From positions 405,392 to 469,391 of the forward strand of contig CAUYUJ010007213.1 in NCBI GenBank assembly GCA_963575745.1: a stretch of 64,000 bases of DNA, given 5' to 3'. A program made the position numbers and the translations under genes. This DNA comes from Prorocentrum cordatum. Lineage: Eukaryota > Sar > Dinophyceae > Prorocentrales > Prorocentraceae. Positions 10,882 to 20,801 of this stretch are shown here, piece after piece. Below the pieces are notes generated by a model, which did no database searches, had not been told where the DNA came from, and saw only the letters and a list, made by a program, of their open reading frames with translations. Within the stretch, counting starts at the first letter, position 1, and every line of letters begins with the position of its first letter.

Positions 10882-11120
10882 GTGGGCCCCGGAAACGGCA
10901 AGGCCGTTTTTTCACCGTTTCTAAAAAAATGTCAATTGAAAATGGAAACGGCAAAAAAACGGCGACCGGAAACGGCAAAAAAACGGCTCCAGGATCGGAA
11001 CTGGAGCCGGAACCGGTCAAAAAACGGCGACGGAACCGGTAAAAAAACGGCGTCGGAACCGGCAAAAAAACGGCAAAACGGAACCGGTAAAAAAACGGCC
11101 CTGTCGTTTCCAGGGCCCAC
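10882..11120. mobile_element. Fold-back element with internal CGGAACCGG minisatellite
   Basis: The left end GTGGGCCCCGGAAACGGCAA GGCCGTTTTTT and the complement of the right end match over about 31 bp with a few mismatches. The interior is a roughly 20-bp tandem repeat of GGAACCGGTAAAAAAACGGC. The motif GCTGCACCCC occurs just outside both ends (10869-10878 and 11124-11133), which may be an old duplicated target but is not exactly adjacent. No coding capacity. Confidence 0.65.
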
Positions 11121-11344
11121 TAAGCTGCACCCCCCCCTACGATGTCGAAAGAAACGTCGGCACAGCACGAGTTTAGCAAAGCGTTTTACGCACTCAGGCC
11201 CCGGAAGCTGCCGCCGCGGAGCCAATGCCAAGGTCGGCGGCCGCGCGGGCGTCGTCGGAGCCCGCGCATTTCCCAGGAGCTCCCCGAATTGTTCTTTTCA
11301 GTTGGGGAGCGGGCGCGATGGCATGAGCCTTATGCATTGCGAGC

Positions 11345-11500
11345 TGGCATTCTAACCTCCCCCCGAACAGCAAGTGCGAGCCTGGCCGCCGAGGACTGCC
11401 ACTTGCTGACCAGAACCTCTTGGTCCTGATCGCGCAGTCTCGAGGAAGTGTCGTTAACGAATGCGCGCAACTCCGCTCCCAGGAGGTTCCCAAGGTGCCA
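11345..11500 (-). other. Unassigned coding-like segment
   Basis: The minus-strand frame reads LGNLLGAELRAFVNDTSSRL followed by RDQDQEVLVSKWQSSAARLA and ends near MPARN. Its balanced amino-acid composition is unlike the surrounding repeat frames. I recognise no domain and no flanking splice sites with confidence. Confidence 0.2.
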
Positions 11501-11502
11501 AA

Positions 11503-11687
11503 CCCAGACATGCGACGTCCTGATTTTTTCAGGACGGCGTCCCTGGAAGTCCCGACCCTTTCCCTGGGGCCGCCTTTTCATCCTGAGTCGTTTTTTGACG
11601 GCCCCGAGGCCCGGCGAGGGCCCCTAGAGGCCGAAATTGGCCAAAAACCGCCCGTCCTGATTTTTTTACGACGCGATCATGTCTGGG
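11503..11687 (+). mobile_element. T5-hairpin MITE, copy B
   Basis: 185 bp, with perfect 10-bp inverted ends CCCAGACATG / CATGTCTGGG flanked by AA on both sides (possible 2-bp duplication). Just inside the left end is a perfect stem CGTCCTGA-TTTTT-TCAGGACG (11516-11536). The interior TCCTGAGTCGTTTTTTGACG is shared with copies at 14.1, 14.5, 57.6 and 58.2 kb. Confidence 0.85.
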
Positions 11688-11883
11688 AAGGGCCACGGGC
11701 CCCACGCAGTAAACCTGCGCCGGGACACCAGCCCAACCACATCCGACTGAAATCCCACGGGCGGGGTAGGCGACCATCAGGACGAGAGGTCCCCGGTCGC
11801 GGCCAGGCATGGGCTGCGGTGCGGCGCGAGCAGTGGCCTCAAGGAGGTTGCCGCTGACGTCTGTGTCGTGGCACCCCGATAAT

Positions 11884-12049
11884 TAGGGGGAAAACAAACC
11901 TACCTCGCTTTTGACCACCCTCGCTTCCAAGAGATACCAAACGATGCCAAATTGCAGCCTGTACTGGTCAGGCCGCTTGACGAGGAGGCGCGTGGTATGG
12001 CTTGGTTTTGCCTGGAAGCGAAAGCGGGGTAGGTAATTCACGCTCTGAG
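11884..12049 (+). mobile_element. 166-bp dispersed repeat, copy 2
   Basis: Near-identical to 7356-7521 over the full 166 bp and in the same orientation. Sequence outside both ends differs between the copies, so this is a discrete dispersed element rather than a segmental duplication. Confidence 0.75.
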
Positions 12050-12659
12050 AGCGCCGCATGGCTGATGCGTTCGCGACAGCTGCTGGCGCCCCAGAATCAA
12101 GCAGCCGAATGGACCGTCCGGCGCGAGCAACTCCGCTCTCTGCTCTCAGACCCTGGCGGAATACAATTTCGGCGATACTTCAGCCCGCCTGATGGGCTAA
12201 GAACTGACGCCGGCGGTTCTGCTCCCACCTTCTTGCCTCCGGTTAACGAACCTTTCCCCGCGCGCGGTGGGCGCGTGGTGCCGCGCCTATACCTCGGAGC
12301 AGTGGTCGGGGATATCTGGCCTTGGCTTTCGTCTGTGGCATCAGAACCGAGGAGACTCCCTGCAAAAGGGCCGGCACGCCACTGATCTTCTCGACCGGCC
12401 TCAAACACCAGCGCGCGAGAGACGCCCGCGCGAACGAGGGGCGCCGAAAATGCCCGAGGCGATAGCCATCCGAAGTCGGGGCCGAGGCGCGGGAGAACGC
12501 CCTGCCGGCATCTAGGGGGGGGCATTTGGGCCCTGGCGGGGCCGAGGGGATCTCGCGGGGGCCGGCCCCGCTTGGCACTCAGGACTGCTCGCAGCGGCGC
12601 CCCGCAGGGATGCTCAGCCGATTTGCCTCGTGCTCGAGGATCTCGGAGGGCACGCGACC

Positions 12660-12870
12660 TCCTGATCTGTCGGCCTGGTGATGGCGTTAATACTCTCGTC
12701 CAAAATACTCAGCCCTATATCCATGTCAAAAGCCCGCCCACTGACATCCCGGATGATGAGGGGCAGGAGGGCTGAGGCGCTGCCGGCGCGCTCTGCGAGG
12801 ACCGCGGCTTCCTGGAACTCGGCGGGGGGATCTCCCAGACCACCTGCGAGTAACTGGAGCTCATCTGCGC
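12660..12870 (-). other. Unassigned exon-like segment
   Basis: On minus, the frame KLGADELQLLAGGLGDPPAE then FQEAAVLAERAGSASALLPL continues through IIRDVSGRAFDMDIGLSILD and ESINAITRPTDQE. It has balanced composition. A possible acceptor (CTCACGCAAG) precedes it and a possible GT donor (CAGGAG|GTCGCG) follows it. I do not recognise the family. It lies between the aspartic-protease pieces but does not match the expected protease middle region. Confidence 0.3.
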
Positions 12871-13698
12871 CCAGCTTGCGTGAGGGAGTTCGAGGAGGAG
12901 GGGAAGGAATCAAGATCTATCGTTTGTGGGCATTGTGTAGTCTGGATCCTAGAAGCCTTCCCTCTCATGGTGGACGGTCTCCACCTTGTCTTGGGTCTCC
13001 GCGTGGCTGTTTTCAGCTCGGCGGCGATCCTACGAAATTCGTCCGTCGGGACGGCTGGCGGTTCCAGTGTTCCGCCGGCAATTCTATTGTTCCGTCCCGA
13101 GCCGGCGTGCCGGCTCGAATGGCACGTCGAACCCCCCACCGCGCCCATGCAGCCGTGGCAATCTCTTGCGCATGTGTTTCTCAGTGGAGGTGGGTTTTCC
13201 AGTGGGTAAAAGGTCACATTGCGATGCCCTTCCAACTTTGTCCTTCTATTCGACCACCCAAACCCTATGTGCGTCTGTCTGGAATGGTGTCAGCGTGTCC
13301 ACTTGGATTAGCCCTTCTGCGTAGACACGCAAACATCGTGAATGGTGGTAGGGCTGGTTTGTGGTTTGTGTCTCGGGTGTCAGTGTGTGTGTGGCTATGA
13401 TTTGTATGTCCCGCGCCCAGTCTGATGTTCGCCTCCCGCTGGTTCCAAGTAGGCACGCTTGTACTACCTGGAGGTCCAGCCGTCGTTCGCGGCGTCTGTG
13501 CCGTAGGCTGAGACTGAGGCTGAGGACGAATGGGAGCGGTAGGGGAGGGGGAGAACAACATGAGGAGGAAGATGAAGTTGAGGAGGCGGAGAAGGACGAC
13601 GACGAGGACCAGGAGAGGGTCTGGAGGACGACGGCAAATACGACAACGACGGCGCCCATCTTGCGAACATGTAGTCTAACAAGTTGCTGAAAACTTCA

Positions 13699-13722
13699 TC
13701 TCTCTCTCTCTCTCTCTCTCCC
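13699..13722. repeat. (CT)n microsatellite
   Basis: About 12 CT dinucleotides. The rest of 12870-14130 has mixed composition and no gene I can support. Confidence 0.9.
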
Positions 13723-14134
13723 TGTCTCTGTTACCCGCTCGGACAGTCTATGACCCGACCCCCTTCTGGGAGGGCTTCGTGTCATAACGTCTTCTGTGAG
13801 AGGCGTTCCACAACACACCTGGCGAGCGCACCGCGCTGCCACGGCTGGCACGCGAGGGCAACTCACCAGCCTGAGCGAATTGCGGGGGCAGCCCGTCCTT
13901 TTGAGTTTGGTGGGAGCAAGCCGTTCCTCGATTTTGGGGCTTCCCGGGCGTCTCCAAGCTAATCGTGAAGAAGTCTCGAGTGATAGCCGTCGTCGTCGCA
14001 AGTGGGCCTCCACCAACTTCGCTGACATGCGAGGAAGGATCGAGCGAGGGCGCCGAGCCTGAGTTGGGGGGCCTCTCTGGCCAGGGCGTCCCAGGGTGAC
14101 TTCTCAGATTGCACCGAGCGGGAGCCGTTGCCGT

Positions 14135-14319
14135 CCCAGACCCCCGACGTCATGATTTTTTCATGACGTCGACCCCCCGAGGTCTCGACCCATTCCCCGG
14201 GACCGGTTTTTCGTCCTGAGTCGTTTTTTGACGGTCCCGAGGGCCGGTAAGGGCCCCCAAAGGCCGAAAATAGTGAAAAACCTCCCGTCGTATTTTTTCA
14301 TGACTCGAGGGGGTCTGGG
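14135..14319 (+). mobile_element. T5-hairpin MITE, copy C
   Basis: 185 bp; inverted ends CCCAGACCCCC / GGGGGTCTGGG; GT on both sides as a possible 2-bp duplication. A perfect stem GACGTCATGA-TTTTT-TCATGACGTC sits at 14146-14170. A second, imperfect T-loop hairpin lies near the right end (14287-14305). Confidence 0.85.
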
Positions 14320-14499
14320 GTCGTCGTTGGGGCTCTCCGGGATCTGGAACCGAGCCCGCGCTCGAGCGGGAACGCCGCTTTCGGGCGAAACCGCGGCGGA
14401 CGTCGGGGCGGGGGCGCCCGGAGCCGCTCCCATGCACCAGCAGTGCCTGCGGCCCGGGAACGATCGCCCGAGGTCCAGGATCTCGGGGGCGGCCAAGAG

Positions 14500-14685
14500 C
14501 CCAGACCCCCTCGAGTAATGAAAAAATCATGACGGGAGGTTTTCCTCCATTTTCGGCCTCCGGGGGCCCTCACCGGGCCTCGGGAGCGTCAAAAAACGAC
14601 TCAGGATGCAAAGCCGGTCATGGGGAAAGGGTCGGGACCTCTGGGGGTCGACGTAATGAAAAAATCATTACGTCGGGGGTCTGGG
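14500..14685 (-). mobile_element. T5-hairpin MITE, copy D, inverted relative to C
   Basis: 186 bp with the same inverted ends. Its hairpin is GACGTAATGA-AAAAA-TCATTACGTC (14650-14674), so one stem position and its partner have both changed relative to copy C. C and D face each other across a 180-bp GC-rich spacer. Confidence 0.85.
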
Positions 14686-14699
14686 AAAGGGGCGTCCAA

Positions 14700-14849
14700 G
14701 AGGGGGGGGTGCAAATCATGGCCGGCGGCATGTGCGCGGCCCAGCGGGGGGGCCAGGGACGTCATGGAACAAGAGGAGGCGCCATGGAATCTGGGGAAAT
14801 CTCATGGCCCCCGCCATGATATCCACCCCCCCTAGTCATCACCCCCCTC
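14700..14849 (+). mobile_element. 150-bp dispersed repeat, copy 1
   Basis: Starts GAGGGGGGGGTGCAAATCAT and ends with TCATCACCCCCCTC. An inner inverted motif (GGGGGGGTGCAAATCATGGC against the complement of GCCATGATATCCACCCCCC) suggests a TIR element. A copy in the same orientation is at 20538-20691. It starts only 14 bp after copy D of the hairpin family. Confidence 0.65.
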
Positions 14850-15109
14850 TTTTTATGCCCCCGACTTTTTCCAGCAGTTCTGGTGAGGCCGGTGCCCGTG
14901 GATAGAAAAGCACATTTCGACGCGTCACTTCTCCTCTGATTGGGGGTGAGGGCTTGGCTGGAATGCTTGGCTGGCCTGCCTCGAGCTGGACCGCCGTCAT
15001 CTGGACGCCCCAGTGGTGCTGGCCAGCGAGAGGTACGGGTGGGAGACCCCCGGCCGAAACGGCCGATCCACACTCTCTGCGCCTCGCCCTCCGCCGCGTG
15101 TCCTGACCC

Positions 15110-15540
15110 TCGTGCTGCTCCAGCTGCTCGTCGTCGTCCTCCTCCCCTATCATCCTCGTCTTCGGCCTCCTCGACCTCCCGCGTCTCCTGCTCCTCTTCG
15201 CTGAACTCATCCTCGCCCCCCCTCCTCATCCTCATCGTACTCATCCTCCGCATCCTCCTCCTCATCGTCCCGTCCCCCTTATCCTTCTACGCATTCTCCT
15301 TCCTACACCTCCTCCTCCTCCTCATCTTTCCGACCGGCCTCCATCTCCTCACATGCCCCCTCTTCCTGTCCGTTTGCCTTCTCCTCCTTCTCCTCCTCAG
15401 GATCAACGCCATAATCCTCCTCCTCCTCCTCATCCTCCTCCTCCCCGTCCTGCTCCTCATTTCCCCCCTCCCCCGCCCACATGCCACTCCTCCCCCCCCC
15501 TCCCCGCTCCCTCCTCCTCCCGTCTCCTCCTGCACCTCCT
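15110..15540. repeat. Pyrimidine-rich tract
   Basis: CTCCTC/TCCTCC-dominated sequence followed at 15748-15880 by a purine (GGA)n tract, so the two could pair. No gene. Confidence 0.8.
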
Positions 15541-15898
15541 TGGGCCAGAGGATCAAAACCATTGCGTGCCGCAGCAGTCTCCCCGATAGCCGTGCCGCGG
15601 GGGGCGTCGTTCCAGATGAGCTTCCCAGAGCCCTGGCGCGGAAGGCGGGCTGGGACACGGGGGCGACAGCGACGACGGCGACAACGGCGACGGCGGAGAC
15701 GGCGACGACCAGCAAAGTCGGATAAGCGCACGCAGCTTGAATCCATGGTGATCCAGGAAGAGGAAGAAGACGAGGAGCAGGAGGAGGAGGAGGAGGAGGA
15801 GGTTTGGGAGGAAGAAAGAGGAGGAGGAGGAGGAGGAGGAGGCGAAAGAAGAGGAGAAGGAGGAGGAGGGGAGTGGGAAGGAGAGAGCAAAAATACAA

Positions 15899-16035
15899 GC
15901 TGGGTGCGTTCGCACCATACGTGATATCCTACCCCTCCCAACCACCCGTTCCCATTGCGCTGATCGGTCTCTACCCGACGACGGGTGTCCAAGCGGACCT
16001 CGATCCCCAAATGACCCCATCGTATGATGCGTAAT
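15899..16035. repeat. Dispersed repeat, copy near 15.9 kb
   Basis: The order of motifs CCTACCCCTCCCA, CCCATTGCGCTGATC, TCTCTACCC and AGCGGACCT parallels 59228-59350 (CCTACCCCTCCCA, CCATTGCGCTAATC, TCTCTATCC, AGCGGACCT). It is an older dispersed repeat of unknown class. Confidence 0.5.
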
Positions 16036-16439
16036 CAGCAAGGGGAGCTGTGAACATCGAAGGGGGAAATGGCGGACGACCAGGAGGATGCGCAGGAGGA
16101 AAATGAGGAGGAGGAGGAGGAGGAGGAGGAGGAAGCCCAGCACAAGCATGAGCAGGAGTGGGAGGAGCAGGAGGAGCACGAATGTTGCCACCGATGCAGC
16201 GGGAACTGCATCCTGCAAGGCTGATCAAGTCCTGATGGGACAACTATCAAGTCGACAGCCAAATCAGACCCCTCCAGAAGGAGGGACACGCAGGGAGGAG
16301 CATGTGAGAGGAGCAGTAGGAGGGGACCGTAACGTGGAGGAGGTCTGAGAGGAGAAGGAAACGGAGGCGGAGGAGGGTGGCGAGAGAGGGGAGGACAGAG
16401 GAGGCGGTTACAGAGGGAGGGGGAGGAGCAGCAGGAGAA

Positions 16440-17165
16440 GAAGGAGGGAGAGGAGGCGAGGGAGGAGGAGGAGGAGGAGGAGGAGGAGAGGAGGAGGAGG
16501 AGGAGGAGGAGGATACAGCGGGATAAGAAGAAGAAGATGTAGGAGGAGGAGGAGGGAGAGGAGGAGGAGAGAGAGAGAGGGAGACTTTCTCTCCTCCTCC
16601 TCCTCCTCCTCCTCCTCCTCCTCCTCCTCCTCCTCCTCCTCCTCCTCCCTCTTCCTCCCCTCCTCCTCCTCCTCCTCCTCCTCCTCCTCCTCCTCCTCCT
16701 CCTCCTCCTCCTCCTCATTATCCTCCTCCGTCTCTTCCCCGTCCTCCTCCTCCTCCTCCTCCGCCTCCTCCTCCGCCGCCTCCTCCTCCTCGAGGGAGCC
16801 TGGAGCGGCAAGCAAGCCGAAACGTACTGGACGCCCAGCTGCACCAGGAGCTCGTGGCCCCCAGCGGGAGGCCCGATGCCGGCCACCACCTCTCCGGAGG
16901 CTCCCCCAGGGGGTCGGAGCACAGCAGGCGGCCCCCCTGGCCTGCCCCTTCCCCAGGCAGGAGAACGGGGAGGGAAGAGGGGGGGAGGGAGGCGAAGCGG
17001 GAGCATGGGGAGGAGCAGGAGGAGGGGATGAGGAGGAGGAGGAGGAGGAGGAGGAGGAGGAGGAGGAGGAGGAGGAGGGAGGAGGAGTAGGAGGAGGAGG
17101 AGGAGGAGGAGGAGGAGGAGGAAGAGGAGAAAAAGGAGAAGGAGGAGTAGGAAGAGGAAAAGGAA
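16440..17165. repeat. (GGA)n - (TCC)n - (GGA)n tracts
   Basis: Purine tract 16440-16585, pyrimidine tract 16588-16795, then purine tract 17025-17165. Adjacent inverted blocks could form long hairpins or triplexes. Poly-Leu, poly-Glu and poly-Arg frames result from these. Confidence 0.9.
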
Positions 17166-17269
17166 CCGGGAGGAGGCGAAGCAGAGGGAGGGGGAGGAGC
17201 AGGACAAGAGCATGGTAGAGCCCTGAGTCTAGACGTCGGGGACACCGAGCTCCAGAGTTTAGCGACTTG

Positions 17270-17309
17270 AACACACACACACACAGACACACAGACACAC
17301 AGACACACA

Positions 17310-17346
<37 letters not shown>
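17270..17346. repeat. (CA)n microsatellite
   Basis: CA repeat with GACA interruptions, followed near 17404-17430 by a short AT alternation. Confidence 0.95.
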
Positions 17347-17351
<5 letters not shown>

Positions 17352-17599
17352 CACTTGCGGTAGAGGTCGCGGCCCCAGGGGCGTGGGCCCCGGTGCGCCA
17401 TTATGTATATATATATATATACATATATATCTATATGATAGATGATTGCCTCTCTCTCCCTCTCTCTCTCTCTCGTTCATGTTCCTTCTCCGCCTTCCCC
17501 CTTGTTATCCCTTCCTTTCTTGTACCCCTGCTGTCTTCCCATCTTCTGCCCTTCTCCTCCTCCTCCTGCAAGATGGGGTCTGGCAATTGGCTGCATTGG

Positions 17600-17775
17600 G
17601 TCCCGGATCGCCGCAAATGTTTCGGCACTCTCGATTGATGTCTTGTACCCGATCAGGAAAGACTGGTCGGAACTGGCCAGCGGACCGACGGACACGTCCG
17701 CCTTCGCGTTGTGGGCCCAGACTTTGCCGCTTCCATACTCCAGATAATCCACAACCACGGTTTGCAGTGGTGAGC
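17600..17775 (-). CDS. Aspartic protease (pepsin family A1), flap-region exon, partial
   Basis: On minus, the frame reads TVVVDYLEYGSGKVWAHNAK then ADVSVGPLASSDQSFLIGYK and TSIESAETFAAI. The Y-G-S-G-K-V core followed by a D-x-V-S-V-G-P pattern is the flap hairpin and the strand after it in pepsin-like proteases. It follows the DTG-containing exon on the same strand, in the right order. The acceptor is not obvious; the downstream boundary may be near 17590 where the frame runs into a pyrimidine tract. The D-G-I-x-G-L segment and the second catalytic Asp were not found between here and 6.3 kb. The gene may have very long introns, or be truncated. Confidence 0.6.
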
Positions 17776-17799
17776 GTGAGTCCAATAGCATGACTTACG

Positions 17800-18450
17800 A
17801 TGGGAGTGAGTCGAGCGGCTTGTCAAGCCCCTCATGTGTTTCACAAACCTGGCGTCCTGCGAAACGACTGCGATCCCCTCGCAACAAGTATCAACCGACA
17901 TGTATGCTCATCACAGAATGGATGCATCTCATGGCTCTACGAGGAGAGATGTATGAATGCACAGCGTATTAGGCAAGCACCGTCCGTGGACTCTGGAATC
18001 ATGTTCCCAAACTGGTATTGCACTTAGGAGGGGATAACATGCCCAGGGTAAGTATGGGTGCCGTTGGTTACGCCCTGGGTTGCGCCATGAGTTGAGGCCT
18101 TACGTTTGGCACGCCCCCCCCAGCGAACATTTGGCATGTTGTGTAGCGCCTGCGAGTGACACCATGAATGGGTATGATGATGCGATGTTGTTTCGGTGCG
18201 GTCAAGTGATGCGCACATGGGAGTCACAATGGGATGCATTGCGTTGTGGTTGCTTGCTCTGCATTGCGTAGGCAATGATTGGCATCGCACTGTTTCGTAT
18301 TGCTGTGCATTGTGACGCATACGTGATATGTATTAGTGCACCGTTTGGGAGCCAATCTGGAACCATGTTTAAGGCAAACCAAACAAAACATGCATCCCTA
18401 AGGCCGCATCTGGCGGCGCGCAAGATGTGGGCAGGGCGAATGAGGCTAGG
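17800..18450. other. No recognisable gene, probable intron
   Basis: Lies between the two protease exons on minus. Lower G+C with repeated GCATTGCG/GCATTGTG-like words near 18236-18320. No domain seen. Confidence 0.4.
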
Positions 18451-18818
18451 GATCAGGCCCTCCTGAGAGGCTTCCAGGGCGGCGTCTTGAAGCCAGGAGG
18501 GCTTCTGAGACGCGGGGCGCCTCCTTCGAAAGCCGCCTCCGACGCCCTCTCCCGCGTCGCCAACCCGAGATGATCGAAAATCATGCAGGCCTCCGTTGAG
18601 TCTTGGCGACGAGCCCCCCTATGAGAGTCCAGCAAGCCCTTCAGTGGGCCTCTGGACGGCGTTTGGCCGTCCAAGGAGGCGCCCCTGCAGTCCACGAAGG
18701 CCCCCACGGCCCCACGGCCCAACACCGGCCCGGGGCGGCTCCAAGACGGGCCCACGACTGCGCCCCGCGCTGCGCCCCCGCGAGCGGCGGCGAGCATGCG
18801 CGGAAGCGCAGCTGGAAC

Positions 18819-19199
18819 CTCCTTGCCGCTGCTGTCGATGGCGCAGGACGGCTCCTTGCAAGACAGCGCGGACGCCTGCGGAATGACGATGTCGAACGAG
18901 CCCGTGTCTGGGATCGCGTGCAGCTTCTGCCCTGCAATCGTCAGGTCCATGACGTATTCGGTGCCAAAATTCTGCAGGCTCGACACATACCTCTCGCCGC
19001 GCAGCAGCCCAGCACGCTCGGAAGAGGCATTGGCCGACACCTGGATCAGGCTGAGCACATCAGGCTCGCTGCATTCGGGGGGATCCCCAAATGCAGGGGA
19101 GCGGAGAGGACGCCGCTTTGGAGCTGGACGGCTGCTCACCGCGGCGGCGAGACTGCACAGCGAGCGCAGCAGCTCCAAGATGCACAATCCTCTGAACAT
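18819..19199 (-). CDS. Aspartic protease (pepsin family A1), N-terminal exon
   Basis: Translation from ATG at 19197-19199 begins MFRGLCILELLRSLCSLAAA, a likely signal peptide (hydrophobic core about residues 6-21), followed by a basic segment. Residues about 78-90 read FGTEYVMDLTIAG, then KLHAIPDTGSFDIVIPQ. D98-T-G-S is the first catalytic Asp motif of family A1. Cysteines follow (ALSCKEPSC). A GT donor (GAG|GTTCCA) lies at 18817-18818; downstream the frame degenerates to Ala/Gly/Arg-rich sequence, so I end the exon there. The product would be a secreted or vacuolar endopeptidase. Expression cannot be judged; dinoflagellate promoters are not recognisable. Confidence 0.65.
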
Positions 19200-19569
19200 G
19201 TACAATCAGCCAACACAGTCGGCAACTCCTCACGAACTACCCTCCGTGCCCATCGTGTTATGTCGGGTGCCCTTCTGGACACGACAGTGTCAAGACTGGC
19301 TCTGCAGTCGGAGAGGGGTGAGGGAACAAAGCGAGTATCATAATTTCTGAGTCCTGGTCCCTGTGGTGGAAATCCCCACCCTCCTCTTCCCTCAAATCTC
19401 CCCTGCCCCTCTCCCCTCCCCGTTCTCAAGAATTACCAAAGACAAAACATAATAGCAATTCCCTCCCGATCAATCACCCACTCCCTTCAGCACCTGTATC
19501 ACAATAAGTGTGAGACAAAACCAACGGAACTACGGCATCACTGGTCTTCCCGTTGCATCCTCATCAGAA

Positions 19570-19760
19570 GCAAGAGCCATCGCCGATATCGACATCGAAC
19601 TCGTCGTCGTCACCATAATCCACGTTCACATCACGAAGTTGACCACCACCATCACCATCAGTAACATCATGGACACGATCATCATCATCATCATCATGAT
19701 CATGCCCATGACCCTCACCATTTGCACGATCATCTTCATCAGCATCACCACCACCATCCC
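19570..19760. repeat. (ATC)n-rich microsatellite
   Basis: Degenerate ATC/ACC triplets, giving Ile/Thr-rich or Asp/Gly-rich frames. No gene. Confidence 0.8.
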
Positions 19761-19863
19761 CCGCCCACCTGGCCAAAAACTGGCCCTGCCCTGTCGGCGG
19801 AGCACCCGACGCCCTGGAGCGCAGAGCCGGCTCCCCCCCGAGCCCCACCCTGACTGCCCACCA

Positions 19864-20014
19864 TAAAGGGGCCCCATGACACACAAATTAATGCACACAA
19901 GTAAAATGATTCCCATATTTTTAAGGTTTTCGTCTTCCCCCCCACTTCCCATAGTTTCCCATATTTTCTTGGGAATGGAGGATTCATTGTGTCTGTGTGT
20001 TTTTCCCCTCCTGA
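19864..20014 (+). mobile_element. 163-bp dispersed element, copy 2 (151 bp)
   Basis: Starts TAAAGGGGCCCC, ends CCCCTCCTGA, and has a perfect 5-bp flanking repeat CACCA (19859-19863 and 20015-20019). It is the most diverged copy, with a short internal deletion around the AATAAA region. Confidence 0.8.
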
Positions 20015-20106
20015 CACCAGGCCACCCCAGCCTGACCCGAAAGCGCCGTCGGCCACCCGCCGCTTCCCAGCGGGGGGGGGGTCCCGCCGCTTCCCAGCGG
20101 GGGGAC

Positions 20107-20268
20107 GCTCGGGCACGTCGAGAGAGCACAGTGGAACCCGCACACCTCCCAACCCGAAACCCTTGGGGGCCTGGGACCTCCACACGGCGCGTCGAGAGAG
20201 CACAGTGGAACCCGCACACCTCCAGACCCGACCTCTCGGGGGCCCCTGGGACCTTCGGCCTGGGCCGA
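20107..20268. repeat. Two-copy tandem repeat, about 80 bp
   Basis: The segment GAGAGCACAGTGGAACCCGC followed by ACACCTCC and a GGGGGCC-rich stretch occurs twice in tandem. The following 20283-20520 is close to pure G+C. Confidence 0.75.
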
Positions 20269-20537
20269 CGTGCGGCACTCAGTCAGCAACGGCACCCTGC
20301 CGCCAGCCTCGCGGAGCCCCGCCCCCTCGGCGCCGCGCCCGCGGCGCCCCGCCTCGCCCCGCGGCGCCGCGGCCCGCGGCCGCGGCCCGGCCACGGGGCG
20401 GCCCCCCGCGCTCCGCGGGGCGCGCGCGCCCCCCTGGCAGCCCGGCGGCCGTCGGCGCCGCGTGCCCCGACCTCGCGCCGAAGGGCCGCGCCCCGCCGCC
20501 GGGCCAAGGGAGGGGGGGCCAAGAGGGGGGCGTCCAG

Positions 20538-20691
20538 GAGGGGGGGTGCAGATCATGGCCGGCGGCACGTGCGCGGCCCAGGGGGGGGGGCCAGGGGCGT
20601 GATGAGACGAGACGAGGCGCCACGAAACCCGGGGGGAACATCGTGGCCCACGCCATGATAAGCACCCGACCCCCAAGTCATCACCCCCCTC
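20538..20691 (+). mobile_element. 150-bp dispersed repeat, copy 2
   Basis: Shares GGGGGGGTGCAGATCATGGC, GCGGCCCAG, CCATGATA and TCATCACCCCCCTC with 14700-14849 in the same order and orientation. Several substitutions and small indels separate the copies. Confidence 0.65.
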
Positions 20692-20801
20692 TTCGCCGCC
20701 CCCGCAGGGAGGCATCGCGTGCCCCCGGGGGCCCCGGGGCCCCAGGCTCGGCCGCCGAGGGCTCGGGGCATGCCCGCTGCCGCGGGGCAGCGCTCCGAGC
20801 C

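Noticed and set aside
16035-17213. A 392-codon minus-strand Leu/Ser/Arg-rich frame
   Set aside because: Almost entirely (GGA)n/(TCC)n triplets.
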